This document shows positions 4,391-11,146 of a stretch of 11,612 nucleotides of DNA, one piece after another. Below the pieces are notes generated by a model that was not told the DNA's origin, did not search any database, and saw only the letters and a list, made by a program, of their open reading frames with translations. Positions within the stretch are counted from its first letter, which is position 1; each line of letters opens with the position of its first letter. The stretch spans positions 1 to 11,612 of the forward strand of contig DAOTZS010000087.1 in assembly GCA_034434335.1 (NCBI GenBank), read 5' to 3'. The position numbers were made by a program, and so were the translations under genes. This DNA comes from DAOTZS01 sp034434335 (GTDB taxonomy: Bacteria > Chloroflexota > Anaerolineae > CG2-30-64-16).

Positions 4391-6715
4391 ATGAGCAGAT
4401 ATTGGTGGATACCCGCGCTCGTGGCCGTGCTGGCGGCCATCATCGCGTTGGCGAGCAGTTGCAGCTTCCTGCCCAGGGAGCTCATCGTGCGCGCCCTTGT
4501 AGCCACCCAGACGCCCACTGTGGCCCGGGAGGCCGGCCAGCCCGAGATGCACCTGAGCCCGGCCGAGGGCCGCGCGGGCACGCGCATCACCGTCACCGGG
4601 CGGGGCTGGCAGCCCGGGGACATCGTCTACGTGCGGCTGGAGAACCCGGCCGACGACCAGGCCGATATCCGGGACCAGGCCTCTGCTATGGTGGACGAGC
4701 ATGGCGAAGTGACGATCAAGTTCACCTTTCCCCTGGATCCCTATTGGACCAGCCTGCCGCGCGTGCGCGTCGTCCTCTGGTCGGCCGAGACAGGCGCGCG
4801 TGCTGTGGCCGAGTTCCGCCTTGTGAGCGGCCCGCAGGCACTCCCGCCCACGTCAACCAGCCAGCCTGTTGCCACCCGGCCCACTGCCACCTCAACCCCT
4901 GGGCCGCTTTCGCCGACCCCAAGCCTGACCCCAACCGCGACCTCGACGGCCACGGCAACGCCTACTCCTACCTCTTCTCCCTTGCCTTCCGCCACTCCCA
5001 CGCCGGTCATCACCGATTGGCGAGGCGAGTACTGGCCTAATCCTGGCCTGGAAGGAGCGCCGTCCCTGGTCCGCAACGACCTGGCGGTGGATTTCGACTG
5101 GGGAGCAAATGCGCCGGCACCCAACCTGCCGGCCGACGGCTTCTCGGTGCGCTGGACGCGCGCGCTGGAATTTGCCCCCGCAGCCTATCGGTTTGTGCTC
5201 GTCACTGACGATGGCGCTCGATTGTGGGTGGACGATTCTCTACTGATTGATGAATGGCACGATGGCAGTGCGCGCCAGGTGAGCGCGGAGTATGCACTGG
5301 CGCGGGGCCGCCATGATTTGCGCATCGAGTACTACGAGCGCACCGGCCAGGCGCGGGTGCACCTGTGGTGGGAAGTGGTGCCGACACCGTCATACCCGGA
5401 CTGGCACGGGGAGTATTGGCCCAATCGCTTCCTGGCCGGCGAGCCATCGCTGGTGCGTAACGATGCAGTGATTGACTTCCGTTGGGGGTCACTCTCCCCT
5501 GCAGTGGGCCTGCCGGCCGACGGCTTCTCAGCTCGCTGGCGTCGCCAGCTCAGCTTCCAGCCAGGCATCTACCGCCTCTTCGCTCAGGCCGATGATGGCA
5601 TACGCGTCTACATCGGCGACCAATTGGTCCTCAACCACTGGCAAGATAGCAGTGGCGACCAGGTGTTGAGCGTAGACCTGGCCCTCAGCGGCTCTCAGGT
5701 AGTGACGGTGGAGTATTACGAGAATACCGGCGCGGCCCTGGCCAGGTTCTGGTGGCAGTGGTTGGGCCCGCTCCCGACTGCTACCCCCGTGCCGACTGCC
5801 CCGGCCACGGCAACGCCCACCAGTACGGCAGCGCCGACAGCCACTCCTACTCCCACTGCCACCTGGACCACGTCGCCGACGGCCACGGCTACCTCTCCGC
5901 CCACGCCAACTGCCACCCCTACCGGCACCGCGACGCCGACAACTACATATACGCCATCACCCACGCTCACGGCTGTCCCTACCGCGACAGCGACTCCAAC
6001 AACCACAGCTACACCGTTACCGACCTTTACTGCCACCTCCACGCCCACCCCAATGGACACCTGTACCTGCACCCCTGTGCCTACCCAGGCCGAGGAAGGG
6101 CCAGGCGAGACCCTCACCCCGACTGCCACACCTGAGCAGGAGGCGACCACCAGCTCCGAGCTGCCTGCTACGCCTGCAGCCACACCCACGGCGTTCTCCA
6201 CCACGGCCGGGCTGACAACCACTCCTACCCCCGGCCTGCGCCCTCGCCCTGGAGCTACCAGGCCCCTTGTGCGACTGGGTGTGCGCCTCAGCGAAGTGCT
6301 ACCCGTGCCGGCCGAGATAGACTGGGATGGAGATGGCTCGGCCAATGCAGATGACCAGTGGATAGAGTTGCACAACAATAGCCCGGTGACTCTCAGCCTG
6401 GCCGGATGGGTAGTTGGGAACAGCGCGGGGGGCGGTACGCTCTATCGCATGCCCCGTGGCACCACGCTTCGTGCCGGGGCATACCTGGTCCTCTACCGTG
6501 GGCAGGCCGGCATCGCGCTGGATCCCGCTGGCGATACGGTCTACCTGCTGGACCCGCGCGGCCGCCTGATGGACAGTGTCACCTTGCCCGCGCTGGCTCC
6601 CGACACGAGCTACAGCCGGGACAGGATGGGGCGCTGGCATAGCGACTGGCCACCCAGCCCTGGTGCGGCCAATCAGCCACCTGTGCCTACGGTGGGGCCG
6701 CCCCTGCGCAAGTAG
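4391..6715 (+). CDS. Exported mosaic protein: Ig/IPT-like domain, two PA14 domains, lamin-tail domain
   Basis: A 774-residue envelope or secreted protein. Residues 1-24 form a hydrophobic export signal ending in LASSC, which may be a lipobox, though a weak one. Residues about 50-145 (LSPAEGRAGTRITVTGRGWQPGD) look like an Ig/IPT fold. A Thr/Pro linker leads to two PA14 domains at about 210-330 and 338-459; both open with GEYWPN and share LPADGFS.RW, DDG.R and EYYE.TG. A linker of about 160 Thr/Pro/Ala residues follows, then a lamin-tail domain at about 626-765 (DWDGDGSANADDQWIELHNNSP, LAGWVVGNSAGG). PA14 domains usually bind carbohydrate; lamin-tail domains occur in many bacterial surface proteins. 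No catalytic domain is visible, so an adhesive or wall-associated role is inferred. ATG 4391 follows a G-rich ribosome site at 4378-4385; an in-frame TTG at 4355 is less likely. Confidence 0.85.
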   Translation: MSRYWWIPALVAVLAAIIALASSCSFLPRELIVRALVATQTPTVAREAGQPEMHLSPAEGRAGTRITVTGRGWQPGDIVYVRLENPADDQADIRDQASAMVDEHGEVTIKFTFPLDPYWTSLPRVRVVLWSAETGARAVAEFRLVSGPQALPPTSTSQPVATRPTATSTPGPLSPTPSLTPTATSTATATPTPTSSPLPSATPTPVITDWRGEYWPNPGLEGAPSLVRNDLAVDFDWGANAPAPNLPADGFSVRWTRALEFAPAAYRFVLVTDDGARLWVDDSLLIDEWHDGSARQVSAEYALARGRHDLRIEYYERTGQARVHLWWEVVPTPSYPDWHGEYWPNRFLAGEPSLVRNDAVIDFRWGSLSPAVGLPADGFSARWRRQLSFQPGIYRLFAQADDGIRVYIGDQLVLNHWQDSSGDQVLSVDLALSGSQVVTVEYYENTGAALARFWWQWLGPLPTATPVPTAPATATPTSTAAPTATPTPTATWTTSPTATATSPPTPTATPTGTATPTTTYTPSPTLTAVPTATATPTTTATPLPTFTATSTPTPMDTCTCTPVPTQAEEGPGETLTPTATPEQEATTSSELPATPAATPTAFSTTAGLTTTPTPGLRPRPGATRPLVRLGVRLSEVLPVPAEIDWDGDGSANADDQWIELHNNSPVTLSLAGWVVGNSAGGGTLYRMPRGTTLRAGAYLVLYRGQAGIALDPAGDTVYLLDPRGRLMDSVTLPALAPDTSYSRDRMGRWHSDWPPSPGAANQPPVPTVGPPLRK

Positions 6716-6777
6716 TCTGTAGGACAGGTTTCTTGACGGCTAGCCCGTCCATCAAACGAGCCCTGAGGCAATAATTG

Positions 6778-6975
6778 ACAGGAGTTGCGCAGTTGCACTA
6801 CGTTGTACCCCCACCCCCTGGCCCCCGCCCCCGATTGGGGGCGGGGGAATCCTTTGAAAGGGGTATTCTGGGCGGCTTCGCTGCCCAGAATACCCTATCT
6901 CGATCCCCCTTCCCCGCCTTGCGGGGAAGGGGGTAGGGGGATGGGGCGATACGCCCTAAAGTGCGTAACTCCTGT
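6778..6975 (+). mobile_element. MITE-like non-autonomous element, copy B (198 bp)
   Basis: The second copy of the element at 3187-3387, in the same orientation and closely similar along its whole length. The left end ACAGGAGTTGCGCA and the right end TGCGTAACTCCTGT are inverted repeats with one mismatch. The direct flanks are AATTG at 6773-6777 and AATTG at 6976-6980, an intact target duplication different from that of copy A. The same three hairpins are present. In the third, the 3-base loop is CTT where copy A has AAG, its reverse complement. The element lies 62 bases past the PA14-protein stop and ends 45 bases before the -10 box of the next gene. No coding capacity. Confidence 0.87.
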
Positions 6976-7017
6976 AATTGAAAGACACCTCTCGTTTTTC
7001 TACCCTCGTCCAAGGTG

Positions 7018-7026
7018 TGCTAAAAT
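7018..7026 (+). promoter_or_regulatory. Extended -10 promoter of the alpha/beta hydrolase gene
   Basis: TGC followed by TAAAAT (7021-7026, five of six matches to TATAAT) forms an extended -10 element. No good -35 box is seen at the right distance, which extended -10 promoters can tolerate. Transcription would start near 7033, leaving a leader of about 14 bases with CGGAG at 7035-7039 as the ribosome site. Confidence 0.45.
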
Positions 7027-7046
7027 AGTAGTTACGGAGCCCAGCC

Positions 7047-7802
7047 ATGACCCAACACGCACATCTGGACCCCTCTCCCTTCTTTCTGGCCGGCGGCCCG
7101 GTAGGGGTGCTCCTGATCCACGGCTTTACCGGTGCACCGCCCGAGATGCGGCTGATAGGAGACTATCTTTACGCGCGCGGGCTGACCGTGGCAGGGCCGC
7201 TGCTGCCCGGCCATGGCACCACCGTCACCGAGATGAACCGTTGCCGTTGGACCGATTGGACGGGGCACGCCGAGCAAGCCCTGGCCGACCTGCAAACCCG
7301 CTGCCAGAAGGTTTTCGTTGGTGGCCTCTCCATGGGCTCGCTGCTCACCCTCTACCTGGCTGCGCACCACCCAGAGCTGGCAGGAGCCATCGCTTACGCG
7401 CCGGCCACCTGGCCCGCTGAGCGCCTGATCTACCTTACCCCCATTATCAAGTATTTTACCCCCGTGCGTCCCAAATCGGGCGAAAGCGACTTGGTTGACC
7501 CTCAGGCCCACTTGCGGTTGTGGCATTACGATCACGACCCGGTCTTTGCTGCTCACGAGCTGCTCAAGCTTATCTGGCGAGTGCGCCGGCTGTTGCCTCG
7601 AGTGACCTGCCCCGTGTTGATCATCCATAGCACAGGCGACCGGGCAATCCACCCAGAGAGTGCCCGGCGCACCTTCCAGCGGGTTGGCTCGGCCGACAAG
7701 GAGTTGGTAACCATCGAAGAGTCCGGACACTGCATCACGGTAGACCGTCAGTGGGAGACCGTTGCGGCCAGGACTTATCAGTTCATCGTGGATCACAGCT
7801 AA
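7047..7802 (+). CDS. Alpha/beta hydrolase, carboxylesterase/monoacylglycerol-lipase type
   Basis: A 251-residue serine hydrolase resembling Est30-type carboxylesterases. It shows the oxyanion segment HGFTG (25-29), the nucleophile elbow GLSMG with Ser95, the acid Asp198 in STGDRAIHPES, and His228 in SGHCITVD, all in family order and spacing. The cap insertion between residues 119 and 180 is short, as in Est30. The substrate is probably short- to medium-chain esters or monoacylglycerol; this is family knowledge, not visible directly. No signal peptide is apparent, so it is likely cytoplasmic. The start is supported by CGGAG seven bases upstream. It follows MITE copy B and has its own probable promoter, so it probably begins a new transcription unit. 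Confidence 0.85.
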   Translation: MTQHAHLDPSPFFLAGGPVGVLLIHGFTGAPPEMRLIGDYLYARGLTVAGPLLPGHGTTVTEMNRCRWTDWTGHAEQALADLQTRCQKVFVGGLSMGSLLTLYLAAHHPELAGAIAYAPATWPAERLIYLTPIIKYFTPVRPKSGESDLVDPQAHLRLWHYDHDPVFAAHELLKLIWRVRRLLPRVTCPVLIIHSTGDRAIHPESARRTFQRVGSADKELVTIEESGHCITVDRQWETVAARTYQFIVDHS

Positions 7803-7808
7803 AAACCC

Positions 7809-7837
7809 GACGTCTCACCGGGTGACCTGGCGTCTTT
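7809..7837 (+). terminator. Possible weak terminator after the hydrolase gene
   Basis: TCACC (7815-7819) and GGTGA (7821-7825) pair across one base, and GACG (7809-7812) can pair with CGTC (7831-7834) outside. A short T-rich end (TTT, then GT) follows. The one-base loop and internal mismatches make this a poor hairpin, so partial read-through into the LysM gene is likely. Confidence 0.25.
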
Positions 7838-7876
7838 GTCATGGCCAAAGAGCATGAAGTAAGGGAGGAGGCTATC

Positions 7877-9103
7877 ATGCGTGCGCGATACAACTGGCTG
7901 ATAGCGTTCGTCGCCGCCGCTCTGCTCAGCCTGATCGTGGCGCGCGGAACGCTGGCACAATGCGGAACGGTCCATGTGGTGCGGCCTGGGGAGACCCTCA
8001 TCAGCATCGCCCGATTGTATGACATCCCTCCTCAAGCAATCGTTGAGGCAAATGCTCTCAGAAACCCAAGTCTGATCCATGTTGGCCAGCGCCTCACTAT
8101 CCCCTGTCCGGGCCTGGTCGGGAAGACAACCCACATCGTCAGCCCGGGGGAAACTCTCTCAGGAATTGCCCGGCGGTACGGCGTTGACCCACGGCAACTG
8201 GCGGCCTACAACAACCTGCGCGACCCTGGCCGCCTTCTGCCGGGTCAGCTCCTCTATATCCCGCGGCCGGTACCGGTTTCAACCCCCACCCCCGCGGTCA
8301 TCACCCCCGAACCAATCCCTGTGGTAGTCAAGCCGGTCGCCACCCCCCTCCCCACACCTGTCCCCACATTGATCCCCCCTCCCACCCCCACCGTGATCCC
8401 ACCACCCAGCCCCTGCCAGTGCGAGCAGATCGTTATCCACCAGCCCACCCAGGGCATGACAATCACCAGCCCTGTGCTGGTCACCGGGCTGGCCTCTGGT
8501 TTTGAGCAGACGGTCGTCGTGGCAGTGCTCGACGGCAGCGGTGGGCAGATAGGCCTGGAGCCGGCTACCATCGTGGGGGAGTATGGACAGCAGGGCACCT
8601 TCACGGCCAGCGTGCCGTTTGAGGTGCCGGTCAATAGCCAGCCGGGACGGGTTCAGGTGTGGAGCGAAAGCCCGCGCGATGGGGCCATCGAGCACCTCAG
8701 CTCGGTGACGGTGATGGTGCAGGGGCTCGAGCTAGACCCGTTGTTGGAGCGGCTGGAAAGGGCCATCGCTACCAGGGATTCTGAGGGGCTGCTGGCCCTG
8801 ATGAGCAATCCCTTTCATATCGGCCTTGTGGGAGCGGAAGCGGCTGATCTGGTGCCGGCGCGGGCCATCGCGCAGCTCTGGGCCTCCTACCTGGAACCCG
8901 GCAAGCCGTACCTGGAATATGGGGTTGACGCCCGTGCCCTCCTGGGGGAGCAGGCTGACCTCGGCCCGGATATCGTGCACATCGTCTACAGCCCCGGGTG
9001 GGGTGCGGAGGGCCAGTTCAACGCCTTCTTGCTCATCAGCAATGTGCGGGGGCAGGCGCGCTGGGCGGGGATCCTGTTCAAGCCGCGAGCCGCCCTACCC
9101 TAG
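7877..9103 (+). CDS. Secreted two-LysM protein with Gmad2-like domain
   Basis: A 408-residue exported protein. A signal peptide is clear (about residues 1-28, hydrophobic IAFVAAALLSLIVA, ending GTLAQ). Two LysM repeats follow at about 32-77 (VHVVRPGETLISIARLYDI) and 85-131 (THIVSPGETLSGIARRYGV), which normally bind peptidoglycan or other N-acetylglucosamine polymers. Next is a Pro-rich linker to about 175. Residues about 183-282 resemble the Gmad2 Ig-like domain (IHQPTQGMTITSPVLVTGLASGFEQTV, SESPRDG). The last roughly 125 residues (LLERLERAIATRDSEGLLALM, ending WAGILFK) form a region I cannot assign. No hydrolase domain is visible. The start is ATG 7877 because GGGAGGAGG at 7863-7871 is an excellent ribosome site; the in-frame ATG at 7841 lies upstream of it. 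A wall-bound sensory or structural role is inferred. Confidence 0.85.
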   Translation: MRARYNWLIAFVAAALLSLIVARGTLAQCGTVHVVRPGETLISIARLYDIPPQAIVEANALRNPSLIHVGQRLTIPCPGLVGKTTHIVSPGETLSGIARRYGVDPRQLAAYNNLRDPGRLLPGQLLYIPRPVPVSTPTPAVITPEPIPVVVKPVATPLPTPVPTLIPPPTPTVIPPPSPCQCEQIVIHQPTQGMTITSPVLVTGLASGFEQTVVVAVLDGSGGQIGLEPATIVGEYGQQGTFTASVPFEVPVNSQPGRVQVWSESPRDGAIEHLSSVTVMVQGLELDPLLERLERAIATRDSEGLLALMSNPFHIGLVGAEAADLVPARAIAQLWASYLEPGKPYLEYGVDARALLGEQADLGPDIVHIVYSPGWGAEGQFNAFLLISNVRGQARWAGILFKPRAALP

Positions 9104-9108
9104 GCCAA

Positions 9109-9118
9109 AGTCGCGACT
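9109..9118. repeat. Ten-base palindrome upstream of the kinase gene
   Basis: AGTCGCGACT is a perfect palindrome in the 48-base gap between the LysM gene stop and the kinase start. It could be a repressor half-site pair, but a single ten-base palindrome is also compatible with chance in GC-rich DNA. Confidence 0.25.
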
Positions 9119-9151
9119 ACTAAACGGCGAAATCCGTACTTGAGCAGAAGT

Positions 9152-10078
9152 ATGGACATGTCTGATAGCGATGAGACTTTTGATGTCCTGTGTTATGGCA
9201 CCGTTAGCGTAGATAATATCACCCGTTTGCCATATCTGCCTTCACCGAGACGTGATGTAACTGCCATCTGCGAATACGATGAGGTGGGCGGACAGGCCCT
9301 CAAGGTGGCAGTGCCCCTGGCCACCTGGGGCCTGCGCGTGCTGGTGGTGGGCAACTTCATCGGCACTGACCGCAAAGGGCAGTTTGTCCTCAGCCAACTT
9401 GCTCGCTATCCCAGCCTTGACGCGCGCTATATCTATCAGCGCCCTGACATCTTCACCCCATTCTCGCGCATCCTGGTCACCCCTGACGGCGAGCACAGCC
9501 GCATCGTTTACGGCCATGATCAGGCCCCCATGGTAGAGCTGACCGAGGGGATGATGCGGCAGGCTGGCATCCTCAGCGTAGATGCCTTTGGCCATGAGGA
9601 GCGCGAACGGGCTGCCCAGGTGGCCCGCCGGCTGAAGAAACCGGTTATCTCCGTCAATGCCATCTGGCCTCAGCACCCCTTGACAGCACTCAGCGATGTA
9701 ATAGTCATCTCGGGCGCGTGGCTGCAGGCCCATTTCCCTGGCGTCTACGAGTACGATCACGCCCTGGAGCTGCAGGCCAGGGGCGCGGGGGTGATCATCA
9801 TCACCGATGGCCCACGGCCGGTGTTGGTTGTGCGCGCCGACGGCTCGGCCTTCGGCGTGGAACCCTACAGCATCCCCAACGTTGTGGATACCAGTGGCGC
9901 CGGCGACCTCTTCACCGCCGGGATCATCTACGGCTGGCTTCAGCCCCAGTGGCCGCTGGAGCAGAAAGTCAAATTCGCCTGCGCGGCGGCCGGCCTGAGC
10001 TGTCAGCGCAAACGCGCGGACGACCCCCCTCCCACCCTGGGCCAGATCGCGGCGCTTATGAAGTCCCAACCCCGTTGA
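9152..10078 (+). CDS. PfkB/ribokinase-family carbohydrate or nucleoside kinase
   Basis: A 308-residue kinase of the PfkB family. It opens with the substrate-binding beta strand and acidic residue (LCYGTVSVDNITRLPYLP). The N-terminal conserved region is GGQALKVAVPLATWGLRVLVVGNFIGTDRKG. It ends with the ATP/anion-hole signature VVDTSGAGDLFTAGIIYG, where Asp252 is the catalytic base. It would phosphorylate a sugar or nucleoside alcohol with ATP in the cytoplasm; the substrate is not identifiable. The usual double glycine of signature 1 is partly altered (GGQALKVA rather than GG.A.N.A): Lys takes the common Asn position, so the substrate may be unusual. ATG 9152 is preferred, with a weak ribosome site (GAGCAGAAG); ATG 9158 and TTG 9140 are alternatives. 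It probably reads on from the LysM gene. Confidence 0.82.
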   Translation: MDMSDSDETFDVLCYGTVSVDNITRLPYLPSPRRDVTAICEYDEVGGQALKVAVPLATWGLRVLVVGNFIGTDRKGQFVLSQLARYPSLDARYIYQRPDIFTPFSRILVTPDGEHSRIVYGHDQAPMVELTEGMMRQAGILSVDAFGHEERERAAQVARRLKKPVISVNAIWPQHPLTALSDVIVISGAWLQAHFPGVYEYDHALELQARGAGVIIITDGPRPVLVVRADGSAFGVEPYSIPNVVDTSGAGDLFTAGIIYGWLQPQWPLEQKVKFACAAAGLSCQRKRADDPPPTLGQIAALMKSQPR

Positions 10079-10116
10079 CAGCAACACCGCCCGAGCGGGG
10101 ACCATGGCTGCCGCTT

Positions 10117-10145
10117 TGGACAAATCTCCTTTGCCATGCTAAACT
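10117..10145 (+). promoter_or_regulatory. Extended -10 promoter of the aminotransferase gene
   Basis: TGGACA (10117-10122, five of six matches to TTGACA) is followed after 17 bp by TAAACT (10140-10145), which is preceded by TGC as an extended -10 element. Transcription would start near 10152, directly before a GC hairpin in the leader. Confidence 0.5.
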
Positions 10146-10152
10146 GACCTAA

Positions 10153-10169
10153 CCGGGCCGACGGCCCGG
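10153..10169 (+). other. GC hairpin at the 5' end of the aminotransferase leader
   Basis: CCGGGCC and GGCCCGG form a perfect 7-bp stem with loop GAC. Relative to the predicted transcription start it would cap the mRNA 5' end. It could instead be a terminator of the kinase gene, but the following bases (GAAGCTTTGTC) lack a proper T run. The ribosome site CGGAG (10181-10185) lies outside it. Confidence 0.4.
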
Positions 10170-10191
10170 GAAGCTTTGTCCGGAGCACTCT

Positions 10192-11118
10192 ATGTTATTG
10201 CCGCTTTACGTCTCGCGCAATGGTGTCCTCATCACGCCAGCGCAGGCGTGTGTGCCCGTCTTCAACTCCGCGCTGTTCGGTGCTTACGGGGTCTATGAAG
10301 CCATGCAGGTCTCGCGCGGGGTGGTTTTCGAGCTGGATGCCCATCTCCAGCGCCTGGCCCGGTCGGCGAGCATCCTGGAACTGCCCCTGCCGGCCGACCT
10401 GCCCACCCTGGCAGCCTGGACAGCAGAAGTGCTGGCTGCCAACGCCGCGACCGATTGTGCGCTACAGCTTTTCGTGGTAGGAGCCGAGAACGGAGACGAG
10501 ACCACAGCCTTCATCTGGCCCCGGCCCCCTATTGTGCACCCGGCCCGGTTTTATAGCCAGGGGGCTTCGGCGGTCACGTTCGCGGGGCAGCGTTTTCTGC
10601 CGGAAGCCAAATCCCTGAACACGCTGGTCAGCTATCTGGCGCGGCGCCACGCTCAGCGGGCAGGAGCTCACGAGGGGTTGCTGCACCATGATGGCTACCT
10701 GACCGAGGGAGCCAGCAGCAATCTGTTCGCCGTCATAGATGGGGTAGTGATTACCCCGCCGGCACCCGAAGTCCTCTCAGGGGTCACGCGCGACATCGTA
10801 ATGGGGCTGGCCGCGCGAGACGGCATCGCCGTGCGCGAAGGCCGGCTGGCGCTGTCCGAGCTGCCGCGCTGGCAGGAGTGTTTCATCACCAGCACCAGCC
10901 GACACGTGATGCCGATAACCACCATTGACGGCCAGCCAGTGGGCAACGGCCAGGTAGGGCCGGTCACCCGCCGCCTGATGGCGCTGTTCGAGTCCTACTT
11001 TGAACAGGCCATCACGCGGGCGCTGGGAGGCATGGTTATGTCACTGCACGAAGATATGCCCGTGGCTTGCCCGGTCGGCGCAGTGGGAGGCGTGGCCAGG
11101 GAGTCGGGGCTACGCTGA
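10192..11118 (+). CDS. Class IV PLP-dependent aminotransferase (branched-chain / D-amino acid / aminodeoxychorismate lyase group)
   Basis: A 308-residue fold-type IV PLP enzyme. The N-terminal part has the expected FNSALFGAYGVYEAMQV and ELDAHLQRLARSA segments. The PLP-binding lysine is Lys140 in PEAKSLNTLVSYLARRHA, and the cofactor-contact segment is GYLTEGASSNLFAV, with the glutamate that holds the pyridine nitrogen. TSTSRHVMPITTIDG forms the phosphate-side loop. The family covers branched-chain aminotransferase (IlvE), D-amino acid aminotransferase (Dat) and 4-amino-4-deoxychorismate lyase (PabC). Substrate loops are not diagnostic to me, so no symbol is given. The last roughly 30 residues (after ALGG) look like an extra tail. 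ATG 10192 is set by CGGAG six bases upstream. The downstream membrane gene begins almost at once, so the two may be cotranscribed. Confidence 0.82.
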   Translation: MLLPLYVSRNGVLITPAQACVPVFNSALFGAYGVYEAMQVSRGVVFELDAHLQRLARSASILELPLPADLPTLAAWTAEVLAANAATDCALQLFVVGAENGDETTAFIWPRPPIVHPARFYSQGASAVTFAGQRFLPEAKSLNTLVSYLARRHAQRAGAHEGLLHHDGYLTEGASSNLFAVIDGVVITPPAPEVLSGVTRDIVMGLAARDGIAVREGRLALSELPRWQECFITSTSRHVMPITTIDGQPVGNGQVGPVTRRLMALFESYFEQAITRALGGMVMSLHEDMPVACPVGAVGGVARESGLR

Positions 11119-11146
11119 AGGGGCCGCGGGCGTGCTATCGGTGGGG

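Noticed and set aside
5752..6135. A His/Tyr/Cys-rich frame on the + strand inside the Thr/Pro linker
   Set aside because: The His-rich pattern comes from reading ACN/CCN codons one base out of frame. It has no ribosome site, and the main frame encodes a coherent multidomain protein.
5716..6378. A Val/Gly-repeat frame on the - strand opposite the same linker
   Set aside because: It is the antisense reading of the Thr/Pro low-complexity tract, with no start signal or domain.
3187..6975. The two MITEs as ends of one composite transposon carrying the toxin-antitoxin pair and PA14 protein
   Set aside because: Each copy has its own complete 5-bp target duplication (TACTT and AATTG), which indicates two independent insertions.
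6785..7420. A 211-codon + frame running from MITE copy B into the hydrolase gene
   Set aside because: It crosses the mobile element boundary and then reads the hydrolase gene in the wrong frame; the hydrolase frame has an intact catalytic triad.
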